Positions 38,101-51,400 of a DNA stretch of 64,000 nucleotides are shown here, in pieces. The stretch is taken from NCBI RefSeq assembly GCF_029227915.1, contig NC_079884.1, positions 31,250,001 to 31,314,000 of the forward strand. The letters run 5' to 3'. Made by a program: the position numbers and the translations under genes. Each line of letters begins with the position of its first letter. The first letter of the stretch is position 1. The DNA comes from Hydractinia symbiolongicarpus (lineage: Eukaryota > Cnidaria > Hydrozoa > Anthoathecata > Hydractiniidae). The notes beneath the pieces are model-generated. The model did not search any database. It was given only the letters and a program-made list of their open reading frames with translations, and had not been told where the DNA came from.

Positions 38101-41100
38101 TCGCCGGCAAACGAAAACCTGCGATTTCCCGTAAATCCCGGACTCGGCCCGTATAGTCAAAAGTATACAAAGAAAGTACCCAGGGTGTAAACTCATTTCA
38201 TGAACGATTTTTTAAATTATTATTTCACCGCTAAAACCCATGAGACTTGTAGTTTTTAAAAATGTTTTCATTTTTGATGAGACGCCGAATAAAAGAAGTT
38301 TAATCGCCGGCAAACGAAAACCCGCGATTTCCCGTAAATCTCCGGACTCGGCCCGTATAGTCGAATGTATACAAAGAAAGTACCCTGTGAGTAAACTCAC
38401 TTCCAAAACGATTTTTTACATTATCTTTTCACCACTAAAACGCATGAGACTTGTAGTTTTCAAAAATGTTTTCATTTTTGATGAGACGCTGAATAAAAGA
38501 AGTTTAATCGCCGGCAAACGAAAACCTGCGATTTCCCGTAAATCCCGGACTCGGCCCGTATAGTCAAAAGTATACAAAGAAATTACCCAGGGAGTAAACT
38601 CATTTTCCGAACGATTTTTTAAATTATTTTTTCACCACTACAACGTATGAGACTTGTAGTTTTCAAAAATGTTTTTATTTTTGATGAGACGCTGAATAAA
38701 AGAAGTTTAATCGCCCTCAAACGAAAATCCGCGATTTCCCGTAAATCCCGGACTCGGCCCGTATAGTCCAAAGTATACAAAGAAAGTACCCAGGGAGTAA
38801 ACTCATTTCCCGAACGATTTTTTAAATTTTTTTTTCACCACTAAAACGCATGAGACTTGTAGTTTTCAAAAATGTTTTCATTTTTAATGAGACGCTTAAT
38901 GAAAGAGGTTTAATCGCCGGCAAACGAAAACCTGCGATTTCCCGTAAATCCCGGGCTTGACCCGTATAGTCGAATGTATACAAAGAAAGTACCCTGTGAG
39001 TAAACTCATTTTCAGAATGATTTTTTAAATTATTTTTTCACCACTAAAACGCATAAGACTTGTAGTTTTCAAAGATGTTTTCATTTCTGATGAGACGCTG
39101 AATAAAATAAGTTTAATCGCCGGCAAACGAAAACCCGCGATTTCCCGTAAATCCGGGCTTGGCCCGTATAGTCGAATGTATACAAAGAAAGTACCCTGTG
39201 AGTAAACTCATTTCCAGAATGATTTCTTAAATTATTTTTTCACCACTAAAACGCGTAAGACTTGTTGTTTTCAAAAATGTTTTCATTTCTGATGAGACGC
39301 TGAATAAAATAAGTTTAATCGCCGGCAAACGAAAACCCGCGATTTCCCGTAAATCCCGGTCTTGGCCCGTATAGTCAAAAGTATACAAAGATAGTACCCA
39401 GGGAGTAAACTCATTTCCCGAACGATTTTAAAATTTATCTTTTCACCACTAAAACGCATGAGACTTGTAGTTTTCAAAAATGTTTTTATTTTTGATGAGA
39501 CGCTGAAAAAAAGAAGTTTAATCGCCGGCAAACGAAAACCTGCGATTTCCCGTAAATCCCGGATCGGCCCGTATAGTCAAAAGTATACAAAGAAAGTACC
39601 CAGGGAGTAAACTAATTTCCCAGACAATTTAAAAAATTATTATTTCATAACTAAAGCCCATGAGACTTGTAGTTTTCAAAAATGTTTTCATTTTTAATGA
39701 GACGCTTAATGAAAGAGGTTTAATCGCCGGCAAACGAAAACCTGCGATTTCCCGTAAATCCCGGGCTTGGCCCGTATAGTCGAATGTATACAAAGAAAGT
39801 ACCCTGTGAGTAAACTCATTTCCAGAATGATTTTTTAAATTATTTTTTCACCACTAAAACGCATAAGACTTGTAGTTTTCAAAGATGTTTTCATTTCTGA
39901 TGAGACGCTGAATAAAATAAGTTTAATCGCCGGCTAACGAAAACCTGCGATTTCCAGTAAATCCCGAACTCGGCCCGTATAGTCAAAAGTATACAAAGAA
40001 AGTACCCAGGGAGTAAACTCATTTCCCAAACGATTTTTTAAATTATTATTTCACCACTAAAGCCCATGAGACTTGTAGTTTTTAAAAATGTTTTCATTTT
40101 TGATGAGACGCTGAATAAAAGAAGTTTAATCGCTGGCAAACGAAAACCCGCGATTTCCCGTAAATCCCGGACTCGGCCCGTATAGCCAAAAGTATACAAG
40201 GGAAGTACCCAGTGAGTAAACTCATTTCCCGAAAGAATTTTTAAATTATTATTTCACCACTAAAACGCACGAGACTTGTAGTTTTCAGAAATGTTTTCAT
40301 TTTTGATGAGACCCTTAATAAAAGTGGTTTGATTGCCGGCAAACGAAAACCCGCGATTTCCCGTAAATCCCGGGCTTGGCCCGTATAGTCGAATGTATAC
40401 AAAGAAAGTACTCTGTGAGTAAACTCACTTCCAAAACGATTTTTTAAATTATCTTTTCACCACTAAATCGCTTGAGACTTGTAGTTTTCAAAAATGTTTT
40501 CATTTTTGATGAGACGCTGAATAAAAGAAGTTTAATCGCCGGCAAACCAAAACCCGCCATTTCCCGTAAACCCCGGACTCGGCCCGCATAGTCAAAAGTA
40601 TACAAAGAAAGTACCCAGGAAGTAAACTCATTTCCCGAACGATTTTTTAAATTATTTTTTCACCACTAAAACGCATGAGACTTGTAGTTTTCAAAAATGT
40701 TTTCATTTTTGATGAGACGCTGAATAAAAGAAGTTTAATCGCCGGCAAACGAAAACCTGCGATTTCCCTTAAATCCCGGACTCGGCTCGTATAGTCAAAA
40801 GTATACAAAGAAAGTACCCAGGGTGTAAACTCATTTCATGAACGATTTTTTAAATTATTATTTCACCGCTAAAACCCATGAGACTTGTAGTTTTTAAAAA
40901 TGTTTTCATTTTTGATGAGACGCCGAATAAAAGAAGTTTAATCGCCGGCAAACGAAAACCCGCGATTTCCCGTAAATCCCGGACTCGGCCCGTATAGTCG
41001 AATGTATACAAAGAAAGTACCCTGTGAGTAAACTCACTTCCAAAACGATTTTTTACATTATCTTTTCACCACTAAAACGCATGAGACTTGTAGTTTTCAA

Positions 41101-41339
41101 AAATGTTTTCATTTTTGATGAGACGCTGAATAAACGAAGTTTAATCGCCGGCAAACGAAAACCTGCGATTTCCCGTAAATCCCGGACTCGGCCCGTATAG
41201 TCAAAAGTATACAAAGAAATTACCCAGGGAGTAAACTCATTTTCCGAACGATTTTTAAATTATTTTTTCACCACTACAACGTATGAGACTTGTAGTTTTC
41301 AAAAATGTTTTTATTTTTGATGAGACGCTGAATAAAAGA
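32135..41339. repeat. Long variable HOR: 15-, 11- and 13-mer units
   Basis: The mark 'ccaaaagtatacaaggg' starts comparable blocks at 32270, 35315, 37548 and 40186, giving units of 3045 (15 x 203), 2233 (11 x 203) and 2638 bp (13 monomers less 1). Blocks share the order 'gaaatgttttcatttttgatgagacccttaataaaagtgg' region, 'acgcttgag', then variable monomers. Units differ by deletion of whole monomers, and two deletions are visible as fusion monomers near 36.31 and 41.34 kb. Confidence 0.8.
36236..36400. repeat. Fusion monomer from a one-monomer deletion
   Basis: At 33.2 kb a 'gcctaatgaaagagg' monomer is followed by one with 'gggattggcccgtgtagttg'. At 36.25 kb one monomer carries the left half of the first and the right half of the second, with the switch near 36310. 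After it, the offset to the 33-kb block drops from 3045 to 2842, exactly one monomer. Confidence 0.85.
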
Positions 41340-41460
41340 GGTTTAATCGCCGGCAAACGAAAACCTGCGATTTCCCGTAAATCCCGGGCTTGGCCCGTAT
41401 AGTCGAATGTATACAAAGAAAGAACCCTGTGAGTAAACTCATTTCCAGAATGATTTTTTA
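41265..41460. repeat. Fusion monomer at the 13-mer / C-type border
   Basis: The left half ('gtatgag', 'gtttttatttttg', 'gctgaataaaag') matches the monomer near 38.65 kb, and the right half ('aggtttaatcgccgg', 'gggcttggcccg') matches the next monomer near 38.85 kb. One monomer (with 'cgccctcaaacg') has been lost between them. The switch lies near 41339. Confidence 0.82.
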
Positions 41461-44290
41461 AATTATTTTTTCAGCACTAAAACGCATAAGACTTGTAGTT
41501 TTCAAAGATGTTTTCATTTCTGATGAGACGCTGAATAAAATAAGTTTAATCGCCGGCAAACGAAAACTCGCGATTTCCCGTAAATCCCGGGCTTGGCCCG
41601 TATAGTCGAATGTATACAAAGAAAGTACCCTGTGAGTAAAATCATTTCCAGAATGATTTTTTAAATTATTTTTTCACCACTAAAACGCGTAAGACTTGTT
41701 GTTTTCAAAAATGTTTTCATTTCTGATGAGACGCTGAATAAAATAAGTTTAATCGCCGGCAAACGAAAACCCGCGATTTCCCGTAAATCCCGGTCTTGGC
41801 CCGTATAGTCAAAAGTATACAAAGATAGTACCCAGGGAGTAAACTCATTTCCCGAACGATTTTAAAATTTATCTTTTCACCACTAAAACGCATGAGACTT
41901 GTAGTTTTCAAAAATGTTTTTATTTTTGATGAGACGCTGAAAAAAAGAAGTTTAATCGCCGGCAAACGAAAACCTGCGATTTCCCGTAAATCCCGGACTC
42001 GGCCCGTATAGTCAAAAGTATACAAAGAAAGTACCCAGGGAGTAAACTAATTTCCCAGACATTTTAATAAATTATTATTTCACAACTAAAGCCCATGAGA
42101 CTTGTAGTTTTCAAAAATGTTTTCATTTTTAATGAGACGCTTAATGAAAGAGGTTTAATCGCCGGCAAACGAAAACCTGCGATTTCCCGTAAATCCCGGG
42201 CTTGGCCCGTATAGTCGAATGTATACAAAGAAAGTACCCTGTGAGTAAACTCATTTCCAGAATGATTTTTTAAATTATTTTTTCACCACTAAAACGCATA
42301 AGACTTGTAGTTTTCAAAGATGTTTTCATTTCTGATGAGACGCTGAATAAAATAAGTTTAATCGCCGGCAAACGAAAACCCGCGATTTCCCGTAAATCCC
42401 GGGCTTGGCCCGTATAGTCGAATGTATACAAAGAAAGTACCCTGTGAGTAAACTCATTTCCAGAATGATTTTTTAAATTATTTTTTCACCACTAAAACGC
42501 GTAAGACTTGTTGTTTTCAAAAATGTTTTCATTTCTGATGAGACGCTGAATAAAATAAGTTTAATCGCCGGCAAACGAAAACCCGCGATTTCCCGTAAAT
42601 CCCGGTCTTGGCCCGTATAGTCAAAAGTATACAAAGATAGTACCCAGGGAGTAAACTCATTTCCCGAACGATTTTAAAATTTATCTTTTCACCACTAAAA
42701 CGCATGACACTTGTAGTTTTCAAAAATGTTTTTATTTTTGATGAGACGCTGAAAAAAAGAAGTTTAATCGCCGGCAAACGAAAACCTGCGATTTCCCGTA
42801 AATCCCGGACTCGGCCCGTATAGTCAAAAGTATACAAAGAAAGTACCCAGGGAGTAAACTAATTTCCCAGACGATTTAATAAATTATTATTTCACAACTA
42901 AAGCCCATGAGACTTGTAGTTTTCAAAAATGTTTTCATTTTTAATGAGACGCTTAATGAAAGAGGTTTAATCGCCGGCAAACGAAAACCTGCGATTTCCC
43001 GTAAATCCCGGGCTTGGCCCGTATAGTCGAATGTATACAAAGAAAGTACCCTGTGAGTAAACTCATTTCCAGAATGATTTTTTAAATTATTTTTTCACCA
43101 CTAAAACGCATAAGACTTGTAGTTTTCAAAGATGTTTTCATTTCTGATGAGACGCTGAATAAAATAAGTTTAATCGCCGGCAAACGAAAACCCGCGATTT
43201 CCCGTAAATCCCGGGCTTGGCCCGTATAGTCGAATGTATACAAAGAAAGTACCCTGTGAGTAAATTCATTTCCAGAATGATTTTTTAAATTATTTTTTCA
43301 CCACTAAAACGCGTAAGACTTGTTGTTTTCAAAAATGTTTTCATTTCTGATGAGACGCTGAATAAAATAAGTTTAATCGCCGGCAAACGAAAACCCGCGA
43401 TTTCCCGTAAATCCCGGTCTTGGCCCGTATAGTCAAAAGTATACAAAGATAGTACCCAGGGAGTAAACTCATTTCCCGAACGATTTTAAAATTTATCTTT
43501 TCACCACTAAAACGCATGAGACTTGTAGTTTTCAAAAATGTTTTTATTTTTGATGAGACCCTGAAAAAAAGAAGTTTAATCGCCGGCAAACGAAAACCTG
43601 CGATTTCCCGTAAATCCCGGACTCGGCCGGTATAGTCAAAAGTATACAAAGAAAGTACCCAGGGAGTAAACTAATTTCCCAGACGATTTAATAAATTATT
43701 ATTTCACAACTAAAGCCCATGAGACTTGTAGTTTTCAAAAATGTTTTCATTTTTAATGAGACGCTTAATGAAAGAGGTTTAATCGCCGGCAAACGAAAAC
43801 CTGCGATTTCCCGTAAATCCCGGGCTTGGCCCGTATAGTCGAATGTATACAAAGAAAGTACCCTGTGAGTAAACTTATTTCCAGAATGATTTTTTAAATT
43901 ATTTTTTCACCACTAAAACGCATAAGACTTGTAGTTTTCAAACATGTTTTCATTTCTGATGAGACGCTGAATAAAATAAGTTTCATCGCCGGCAAACGAA
44001 AACCCGCGATTTCCCGTAAATCCCGGGCTTGGCCCGTATAGTCGAATGTATACAAAGAAAGTACCCTGTGAGTAAACTCATTTCCAGAATGATTTTTTAA
44101 ATTATTTTTTCACCACTAAAACGCGTAAGACTTGTTGTTTTCAAAAATGTTTTCATTTCTGATGAGACGCTGAATAAAATAAGTTTAATCGCCGGCAAAC
44201 GAAAACCCGCGATTTCCCGTAAATCCCGGTCTTGGCCCGTATAGTCAAAAGTATACAAAGATAGTACCCAGGGAGTAAACTCATTTCCAG
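41340..44290. repeat. 812-bp 4-mer HOR of C-type monomers
   Basis: The mark 'ctaatttcccag' at 42047, 42859 and 43671 is spaced exactly 812 bp. Each unit has the order 'agcccatgag' with 'tttttaatgag', 'cgcataagac' with 'caaagatg', 'cgcgtaagacttgttg', then 'gctgaaaaaaagaag' with 'gattttaaaatttatc' before it. Units differ at few sites, for example 'catgacac' for 'catgagac' near 42706. Confidence 0.88.
42282..42484. repeat. Representative C-type monomer (203 bp)
   Basis: C-type copies carry cgcataagac or cgcgtaagac in place of cgcatgagac. They also have caaagatg and/or atttctgatg in the dyad region, ctgaataaaataag, and ccagaatgat at the tail. The left half is B-derived, while the right half is often A-like (gggcttgg, gtcgaatg, ccctgtg), so the class looks like an old B/A recombinant that diversified. 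It is rare before about 38.9 kb (the first ataagac is near 24644) and abundant after it. Confidence 0.85.
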
Positions 44291-47200
44291 AATGATTTTT
44301 TAAATTATTTTTTCACCACTAAAACGCATAAGACTTGTAGTTTTCAAAGATGTTTTCATTTCTGATGAGACACTGAATAAAATAAGTTTAATCGCCGGCA
44401 AACAAAAACCCGCGATTTCCCGTAAATCCCGGTCTTGGCCCGTATAGTCAAAAGTATACAAAGATAGTACCCAGGGAGTAAACTCATTTCCCGAACGATT
44501 TTTTAAATTATTTTTTCACCACTACAACGTATGAGACTTGTAGTTTTCAAAGATGTTTTCATTTCTGATGAGACGCTGAATAAAATAAGTTTAATCGCCG
44601 GCAAACGAAATCCCGCGATTTCCCGTAAATCCCGGGCTTGGCCCGTATAGTCGAATGTATACAAAGAAAGTACCCTGTGAGTAAACTCATTTCCAGAATG
44701 ATTTTTTAAATTATTTTTTCACCACTAAAACGCGTAAGACTTGTTGTTTTCAAAAATGTTTTCATTTCTGATGAGACGCTGAAAAAAAGAAGTTTAATCG
44801 CCGGCAAACGAAAACCTGCGATTTCCCGTAAATCCCGGACTCGGCCCGTATAGTCAAAAGTATACAAAGAAAGTACCCAGGGAGTAAACTAATTTCCCAG
44901 ACGATTTAATAAATTATTATTTCACAACTAAAGCCCATGAGACTTGTAGTTTTCAAAAATGTTTTCATTTTTAATGAGACGCTTAATGAAAGAGGTTTAA
45001 TCGCCGGCAAACGAAAACCTGCGATTTCCCGTAAATCCCGGGCTTGGCCCGTATAGTCGAATGTATACAAAGAAAGTACCCTGTGAGTAAACTCATTTCC
45101 AGAATGATTTTTTAAATTATTTTTTCACCACTAAAACGCATAAGACTTGTAGTTTTCAAAGATGTTTTCATTTCTGATGAGACGCTGAATAAAATAAGTT
45201 TAATCGCCGGCAAACGAAAACCCGCGATTTCCCGTAAATCCCGGGCTTGGCCCGTATAGTCGAATGTATACAAAGAAAGTACCCTGTGAGTAAACTCATT
45301 TCCAGAATGATTTTTTAAATTATTTTTTCACCACTAAAACGCATAAGACTTGTTGTTTTCAAAAATGTTTTCATTTCTGATGAGACACTGAATAAAATAA
45401 GTTTAATCGCCGGCAAACGAAAACCCGCGATTTCCCGTAAATCCCGGTCTTGGCCCGTATAGTCAAAAGGATACAAAGATAGTACCCAGGGAGTAAACTC
45501 ATTTCCCGAACGATTTTTTAAATTATTTTTTCACCACTACAACGTATGAGACTTGTAGTTTTCAAAAATGTTTTTATTTTTGATGAGACGCTGAATAAAA
45601 GAAGTTTAATCGCCCTCAAACGAAAATCCGCGATTTCCCGTAAATCCCGGACTCGACCCGTATAGTCCAAAGTATACAAAGAAAGTACCCAGAGAGTAAA
45701 CTCATTTCCCGAACGATTTTTTAAATTTTTTTTTCACCACTAAAACGCATGAGACTTGTAGTTTTCAAAAATGTTTTCATTTTTAATGAGACGCTTAATG
45801 AAAGAGGTTTAATCGCCGGCAAACGAAAACCTGCGATTACCCGTAAATCCCGGGCTTGGCCCGCATAGTCGAATGTATACAAAGAAAGTACCCTGTGAGT
45901 AAACTCATTTCCAGAATGATTTTTTAAATTATTTTTTCACCACTAAAACGCATAAGACTTGTAGTTTTCAAAGATGTTTTCATTTCTGATGAGACGCTGA
46001 ATAAAATAAGTTTAATCGCCGGCAAACGAAATCCCGCGATTTCCCGTAAATCCCGGGCTTGGCCCGTATAGTCGAATGTATACAAAGAAAGTACCCTGTG
46101 AGTAAACTCATTTCCAGAATGATTTTTTAAATTATTTTTTCACCACTAAAACGCGTAAGACTTGTTGTTTTCAAAAATGTTTTCATTTCTGATGAGACGC
46201 TGAATAAAATAAGTTTAATCGCCGGCAAACGAAAACCCGCGATTTCCCGTAAATCCCGGTCTTGGCCCGTATAGTCAAAAGTATACAAAGATAGTACCCA
46301 GGGAGTAAACTCATTTCCCGAACGATTTTAAAATTTATCTTTTCACCACTAAAACGCATGAGACTTGTAGTTTTCAAAAATGTTTTTATTTTTGATGAGA
46401 CGCTGAAAAAAAGAAGTTTAATCGCCGGCAAACGAAAACCTGCGATTTCCCGTAAATCCCGGACTCGGCCCGTATAGTCAAAAGTATACAAAGAAAGTAC
46501 CCAGGGAGTAAACTAATTTCCCAGACGATTTAATAAATTATTATTTCACAACTAAAGCCCATGAGACTTGTAGTTTTCAAAAATGTTTTCATTTTTAATG
46601 AGACGCTTAATGAAAGAGGTTTAATCGCCGGCAAACGAAAACCTGCGATTTCCCGTAAATCCCGGGCTTGGCCCGTATAGTCGAATGTATACAAAGAAAG
46701 TACCCTGTGAGTAAACTCATTTCCAGAATGATTTTTTAAATTATTTTTTCACCACTAAAACGCATAAGACTTGTAGTTTTCAAAGATGTTTTCATTTCTG
46801 ATGAGACGCTGAATAAAATAAGTTTAATCGCCGGCAAACGAAAACCCGCGATTTCCCGTAAATCCCGGACTTGGCCCGTATAGTCGAATGTATACAAAGA
46901 AAGTACCCTGTGAGTAAACTCATTTCCAGAATGATTTTTTAAATTATTTTTTCACCACTAAAACGCATAAGACTTGTTGTTTTCAAAAATGTTTTCATTT
47001 CTGATGAGACACTGAATAAAATAAGTTTAATCGCCGGCAAACGAAAACCCGCGATTTCCCGTAAATCCCGGTCTTGGCCCGTATAGTCAAAAGTATACAA
47101 AGATAGTACCCAGGGAGTAAACTCATTTCCCGAACGATTTTTTAAATTATTTTTTCACCACTACAACGTATGAGACTTGTAGTTTTCAAAGATGTTTTCA

Positions 47201-48415
47201 TTTCTGATGAGACGCTGAATAAAATAAGTTTAATCGCCGGCAAACGAAATCCCGCGATTTCCCGTAAATCCCGGGCTTGGCCCGTATAGTCGAATGTATA
47301 CAAAGAAAGTACCCTGTGAGTAAACTCATTTCCAGAATGATTTTTTAAATTATTTTTTCACCACTAAAACGCGTAAGACTTGTTGTTTTCAAAAAAGTTT
47401 TCATTTCTGATGAGACGCTGAATAAAATAAGTTTAATCGCCGGCAAACGAAAACCCGCGATTTCCCGTAAATCCCGGTCTTGGCCCGTATAGTCAAAAGT
47501 ATACAAAGATAGTACCCAGGGAGTAAACTCATTTCCCGAATGATTTTAAAATTTATCTTTTCACCACTAAAACGCATGAGACTTGTAGTTTTCAAAAATG
47601 TTTTTATTTTTGATGAGACGCTGAAAAAAAGAAGTTTAATCGCCGGCAAACGAAAACCTGCGATTTCCCGTAAATCCCGGACTCGGCCCGTATAGTCAAA
47701 AGTATACAAAGAAAGTACCCAGGGAGTAAACTAATTTCCCAGACGATTTAATAAATTATTATTTCACAACTAAAGCCCATGAGACTTGTAGTTTTCAAAA
47801 ATGTTTTCATTTTTAATGAGACGCTTAATGAAAGAGGTTTAATCGCCGGCAAACGAAAACCTGCGATTTCCCGTGAATCCCGGGCTTGGCCCGTATAGTC
47901 GAATGTATATAAAGAAAGTACCCTGTGAGTAAACTCATTTCCAGAATGATTTTTTAAATTATTTTTTCACCACTAAAGCCCATGAGACTTGTAGTATTTA
48001 AAAATATTTTCATTTTTGATGAGACGCTGAATAAAAGAAGTTTAATCGCCGGCAAACGAAAACCCGCGACTTCCCGTAAATCCCGGACTCGGCCCGTATA
48101 GTCAAAAGTATACAAAGAAAGTACCCAGGGAGTAAACTCATTTCCCGAACGACTTTTTAAATTATTTTTTCACCACTAAAACTCATGAGACTTGCAGTTT
48201 TAAAAAATGTTTTCATTTTTGATGAGACGCTTAATAAAAGAGGTTTAATCGCCGGCAAACGAAATCCCGGGATTTCCCGTAAATCCCCGGCTTGGCCCGC
48301 ATAGTTGAATGTATACAAAGAAAGTACCCAGGGAGTAAACTCATTTCCAGAATGATTTTTTAAATTATTTTTTCACCACTAAAACGCGTAAGACTTGTTG
48401 TTTTCAAAAATGTTT
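44291..48415. repeat. Variable 6/8/6-mer derivatives of the 812-bp HOR
   Basis: The same 'ctaatttcccag' mark continues at 44889, 46513 and 47731, with spacings of 1218, 1624 and 1218 bp. Added monomers are 'gtatgagacttgtag' (with or without 'gccctcaaacg') and repeated 'ataagac' units. This is the 4-mer diversifying by monomer insertion. Confidence 0.8.
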
Positions 48416-51400
48416 TCATTTCTGATGAGACGCTGAATAAAATAAGTTTAATCGCCGGCAAACGAAAACCCGCGATTTCCTGTAAATCCCGGTCTTGGCC
48501 CGTATAGTCAAAAGTATACAAAGATAGTACCCAGGGAGTAAACTCATTTCCCGAACGATTTTAAAATTTATCTTTTCACCACTAAAACGCATGAGACTTG
48601 TAGTTTTCAAAAATGTTTTCATTTTTGATGAGACGCTGAAAAAAAGAGGTTTAATCGCCGGCAAACGAAAACCTGCGATTTCCCGTAAATCCCGGACTCG
48701 GCCCGTATAGTCTAATGAATACAAAGAAAGTACCCAGGGAGTAAACTAATTTCCCAAACGATTTTTTAAATTATTTTTTCACCACTAAAAGGCATGAGAC
48801 TTGTAGTTTTCAAAAATGTTTTCATTTTTGATGAGACGCTGAATAAAAGAAGTTTAATCGCCGGCAAACGAAATCCCGCCATTTCGCGTAAGCCCCGGAC
48901 TCGGCCGGCATAGTCAAAAGTATAAAAAGAAAGTACCCAGGGAGTAAACTCATTTCCCGAACGATTTTTTAAATTATTTTTTCACCACTAAAACGCATGA
49001 GATTTGTAGTTTTCAGAAATGTTTTCATTTTTGATGAGACGCTTAATGAAAGTGGTTTAATCGCCGGCAAAATAAAACCTGCGATTTCCCGTAAATCCCG
49101 GACTCGGCCCGTATAGTCAAAAGTATACAAAGAAAGTATCCAGGGAGTAAACTCATTTCCCGAACGATTTTTTAAATTATTATTTCACCACTAAAGCCCA
49201 TGAGACTTGCAGTTTTTAAAAATGTGTTCATTTTTGATGAGACGCTGAATAAAAGAAGTTTAATCGCCGGCAAAATAAAACCTGCGATTTCCCGTAAATC
49301 CCGGACTCGGCCCGTATAGTCAAAAGTATACAAAGAAAGTACCCAGGGAGTAAACTCATTTCCCGAACGATTTTTTAAATTATTATTTCACCACTAAAAC
49401 GCATGAGACTTGTAGTTTTCAAAAATGTTTTCATTTTTGATGAGACGCTGAATAAAAGAAGTTTAATCGCCGGCAAACGAAAACCTGCGATTTCCCGTAA
49501 ATCCCGGATTCGGCCCGTATAGTCAAAAGTATACAAAGAAAGTACCTAGGGTGTAAACTCATTTCATGAACGATTTTTTAAATTATTATTTCACCGCTAA
49601 AACCCATGAGACTTGTAGTTTTTAAAAATGTTTTCATTTTTGATGAGACGCCGAATAAAAGAAGTTTAATCGCCGGCAAACGAAAACCCGCGATTTCCCG
49701 TAAATCCCGGACTCGGCCCGTATAGTCGAATGTATACAAAGAAAGTACCCTGTGAGTAAACTCACTTCCAAAACGATTTTTTAAACTATCTTTTCACCAC
49801 TAAAACGCTTGAGACTTGTAGTTTTCAAAAATGTTTTCATTTTTGATGAGACGCTGAATAAAAGAAGTTTAATCGCCGGCAAACGAAAACCCGCCATTTC
49901 CCGTAAACCCCGAACTCGGCCCGCATTGTCAAAATTATACAAAGAAAGTACCCAGGGGGTAAACTCATTTCCCGAACGATTTTTTAAATTATTTTTTCAC
50001 CACTAAAACGCCTGAGACTTGTAGTTTTCAAAAATGTTTTCATTTTGATGAGACGCTGAATAAAAGAAGTTTAATCGCCGGCAAACGAAAACCTGCGATT
50101 TCCCGTAAATCCCGGACTCGGCCCGTATAGTCAAAAGTATACAAAGAAATTACCCAGGGAGTAAACTCATTTTCTGAACGATTTTTTAAATTATTTTTTC
50201 ACCACTACAACGTATGGAGACTTGTAGTTTTCAAAGATGTTTTCATTTCTGATGAGACCCTGAATAAAATAAGTTTAATCGCCGGCAAACGAAAACCCGC
50301 GATTTCCCGTAAATCCCGGGCTTGGCCCGTATAGTCGAATGTATACAAAGAAAGTACCCTGTGAGTAAACTCATTTCCAGAATGATTTTTTAAATTATTT
50401 TTTCACCACTAAAACGCATAAGACTTGTTGTTTTCAAAAATGTTTTCATTTCTGATGAGACACTGAATAAAATAAGTTTAATCGCCGGCAAACGAAAACC
50501 CGCGATTTCCCGTAAATCCCAGTCTTGGCCCGTATAGTCAAAAGTATACAAAGATAGTACCCAGGGAGTAAACTCATTTCCCGAACGATTTTTTAAATTA
50601 TTTTTTCACCACTACAACGTATGAGACTTGTAGTTTTCAAAAATGTTTTTATTTTTGATGAGACGCTGAATAAAAGAAGTTTAATCGCCCTCAAACGAAA
50701 ATCCGCGATTTCCCGTAAATCCCGGACTCGGCCCGTATAGTCCAAAGTATACAAAGAAAGTACCCAGGGAGTAAACTCATTTCCCGAACGATTTTTTAAA
50801 TTTTTTTTTCACCACTAAAACGCATGAGACTTGTAGTTTTCAAAAATGTTTTCATTTTTAATGAGACGCTTAATGAAAGAGGTTTAATCGCCGGCAAACG
50901 AAAACCTGCGATTTCCCGTAAATCCCGGGCTTGGCCGGTATAGTCGAATGTATACAAAGAAAGTACCCTGTGAGTAAACTCATTTCCAGAATGATTTTTT
51001 AAATTATTTTTTCACCACTAAAACGCATAAGACTTGTAGTTTTCAAAGATGTTTTCATTTCTGATGAGACGCTGAATAAAATAAGTTTAATCGCCGGCAA
51101 ACGAAAACCCGCGATTTCCCGTAAATCCCGGGCTTGGCCCGTATAGTCGAATGTATACAAAGAAAGTACCCTGTGAGTAAACTCATTTCCAGAATGATTT
51201 TTTAAATTATTTTTTCACCACTAAAACGCGTAAGACTTGTTGTTTTCAAAAATGTTTTCATTTCTGATGAGACGCTGAATAAAATAAGTTTAATCGCCGG
51301 CAAACGAAAACCCGCGATTTCCCGTAAATCCCGGTCTTGGCCCGTATAGTCAAAAGTATACAAAGATAGTACCCAGGGAGTAAACTCATTTCCCGAACGA

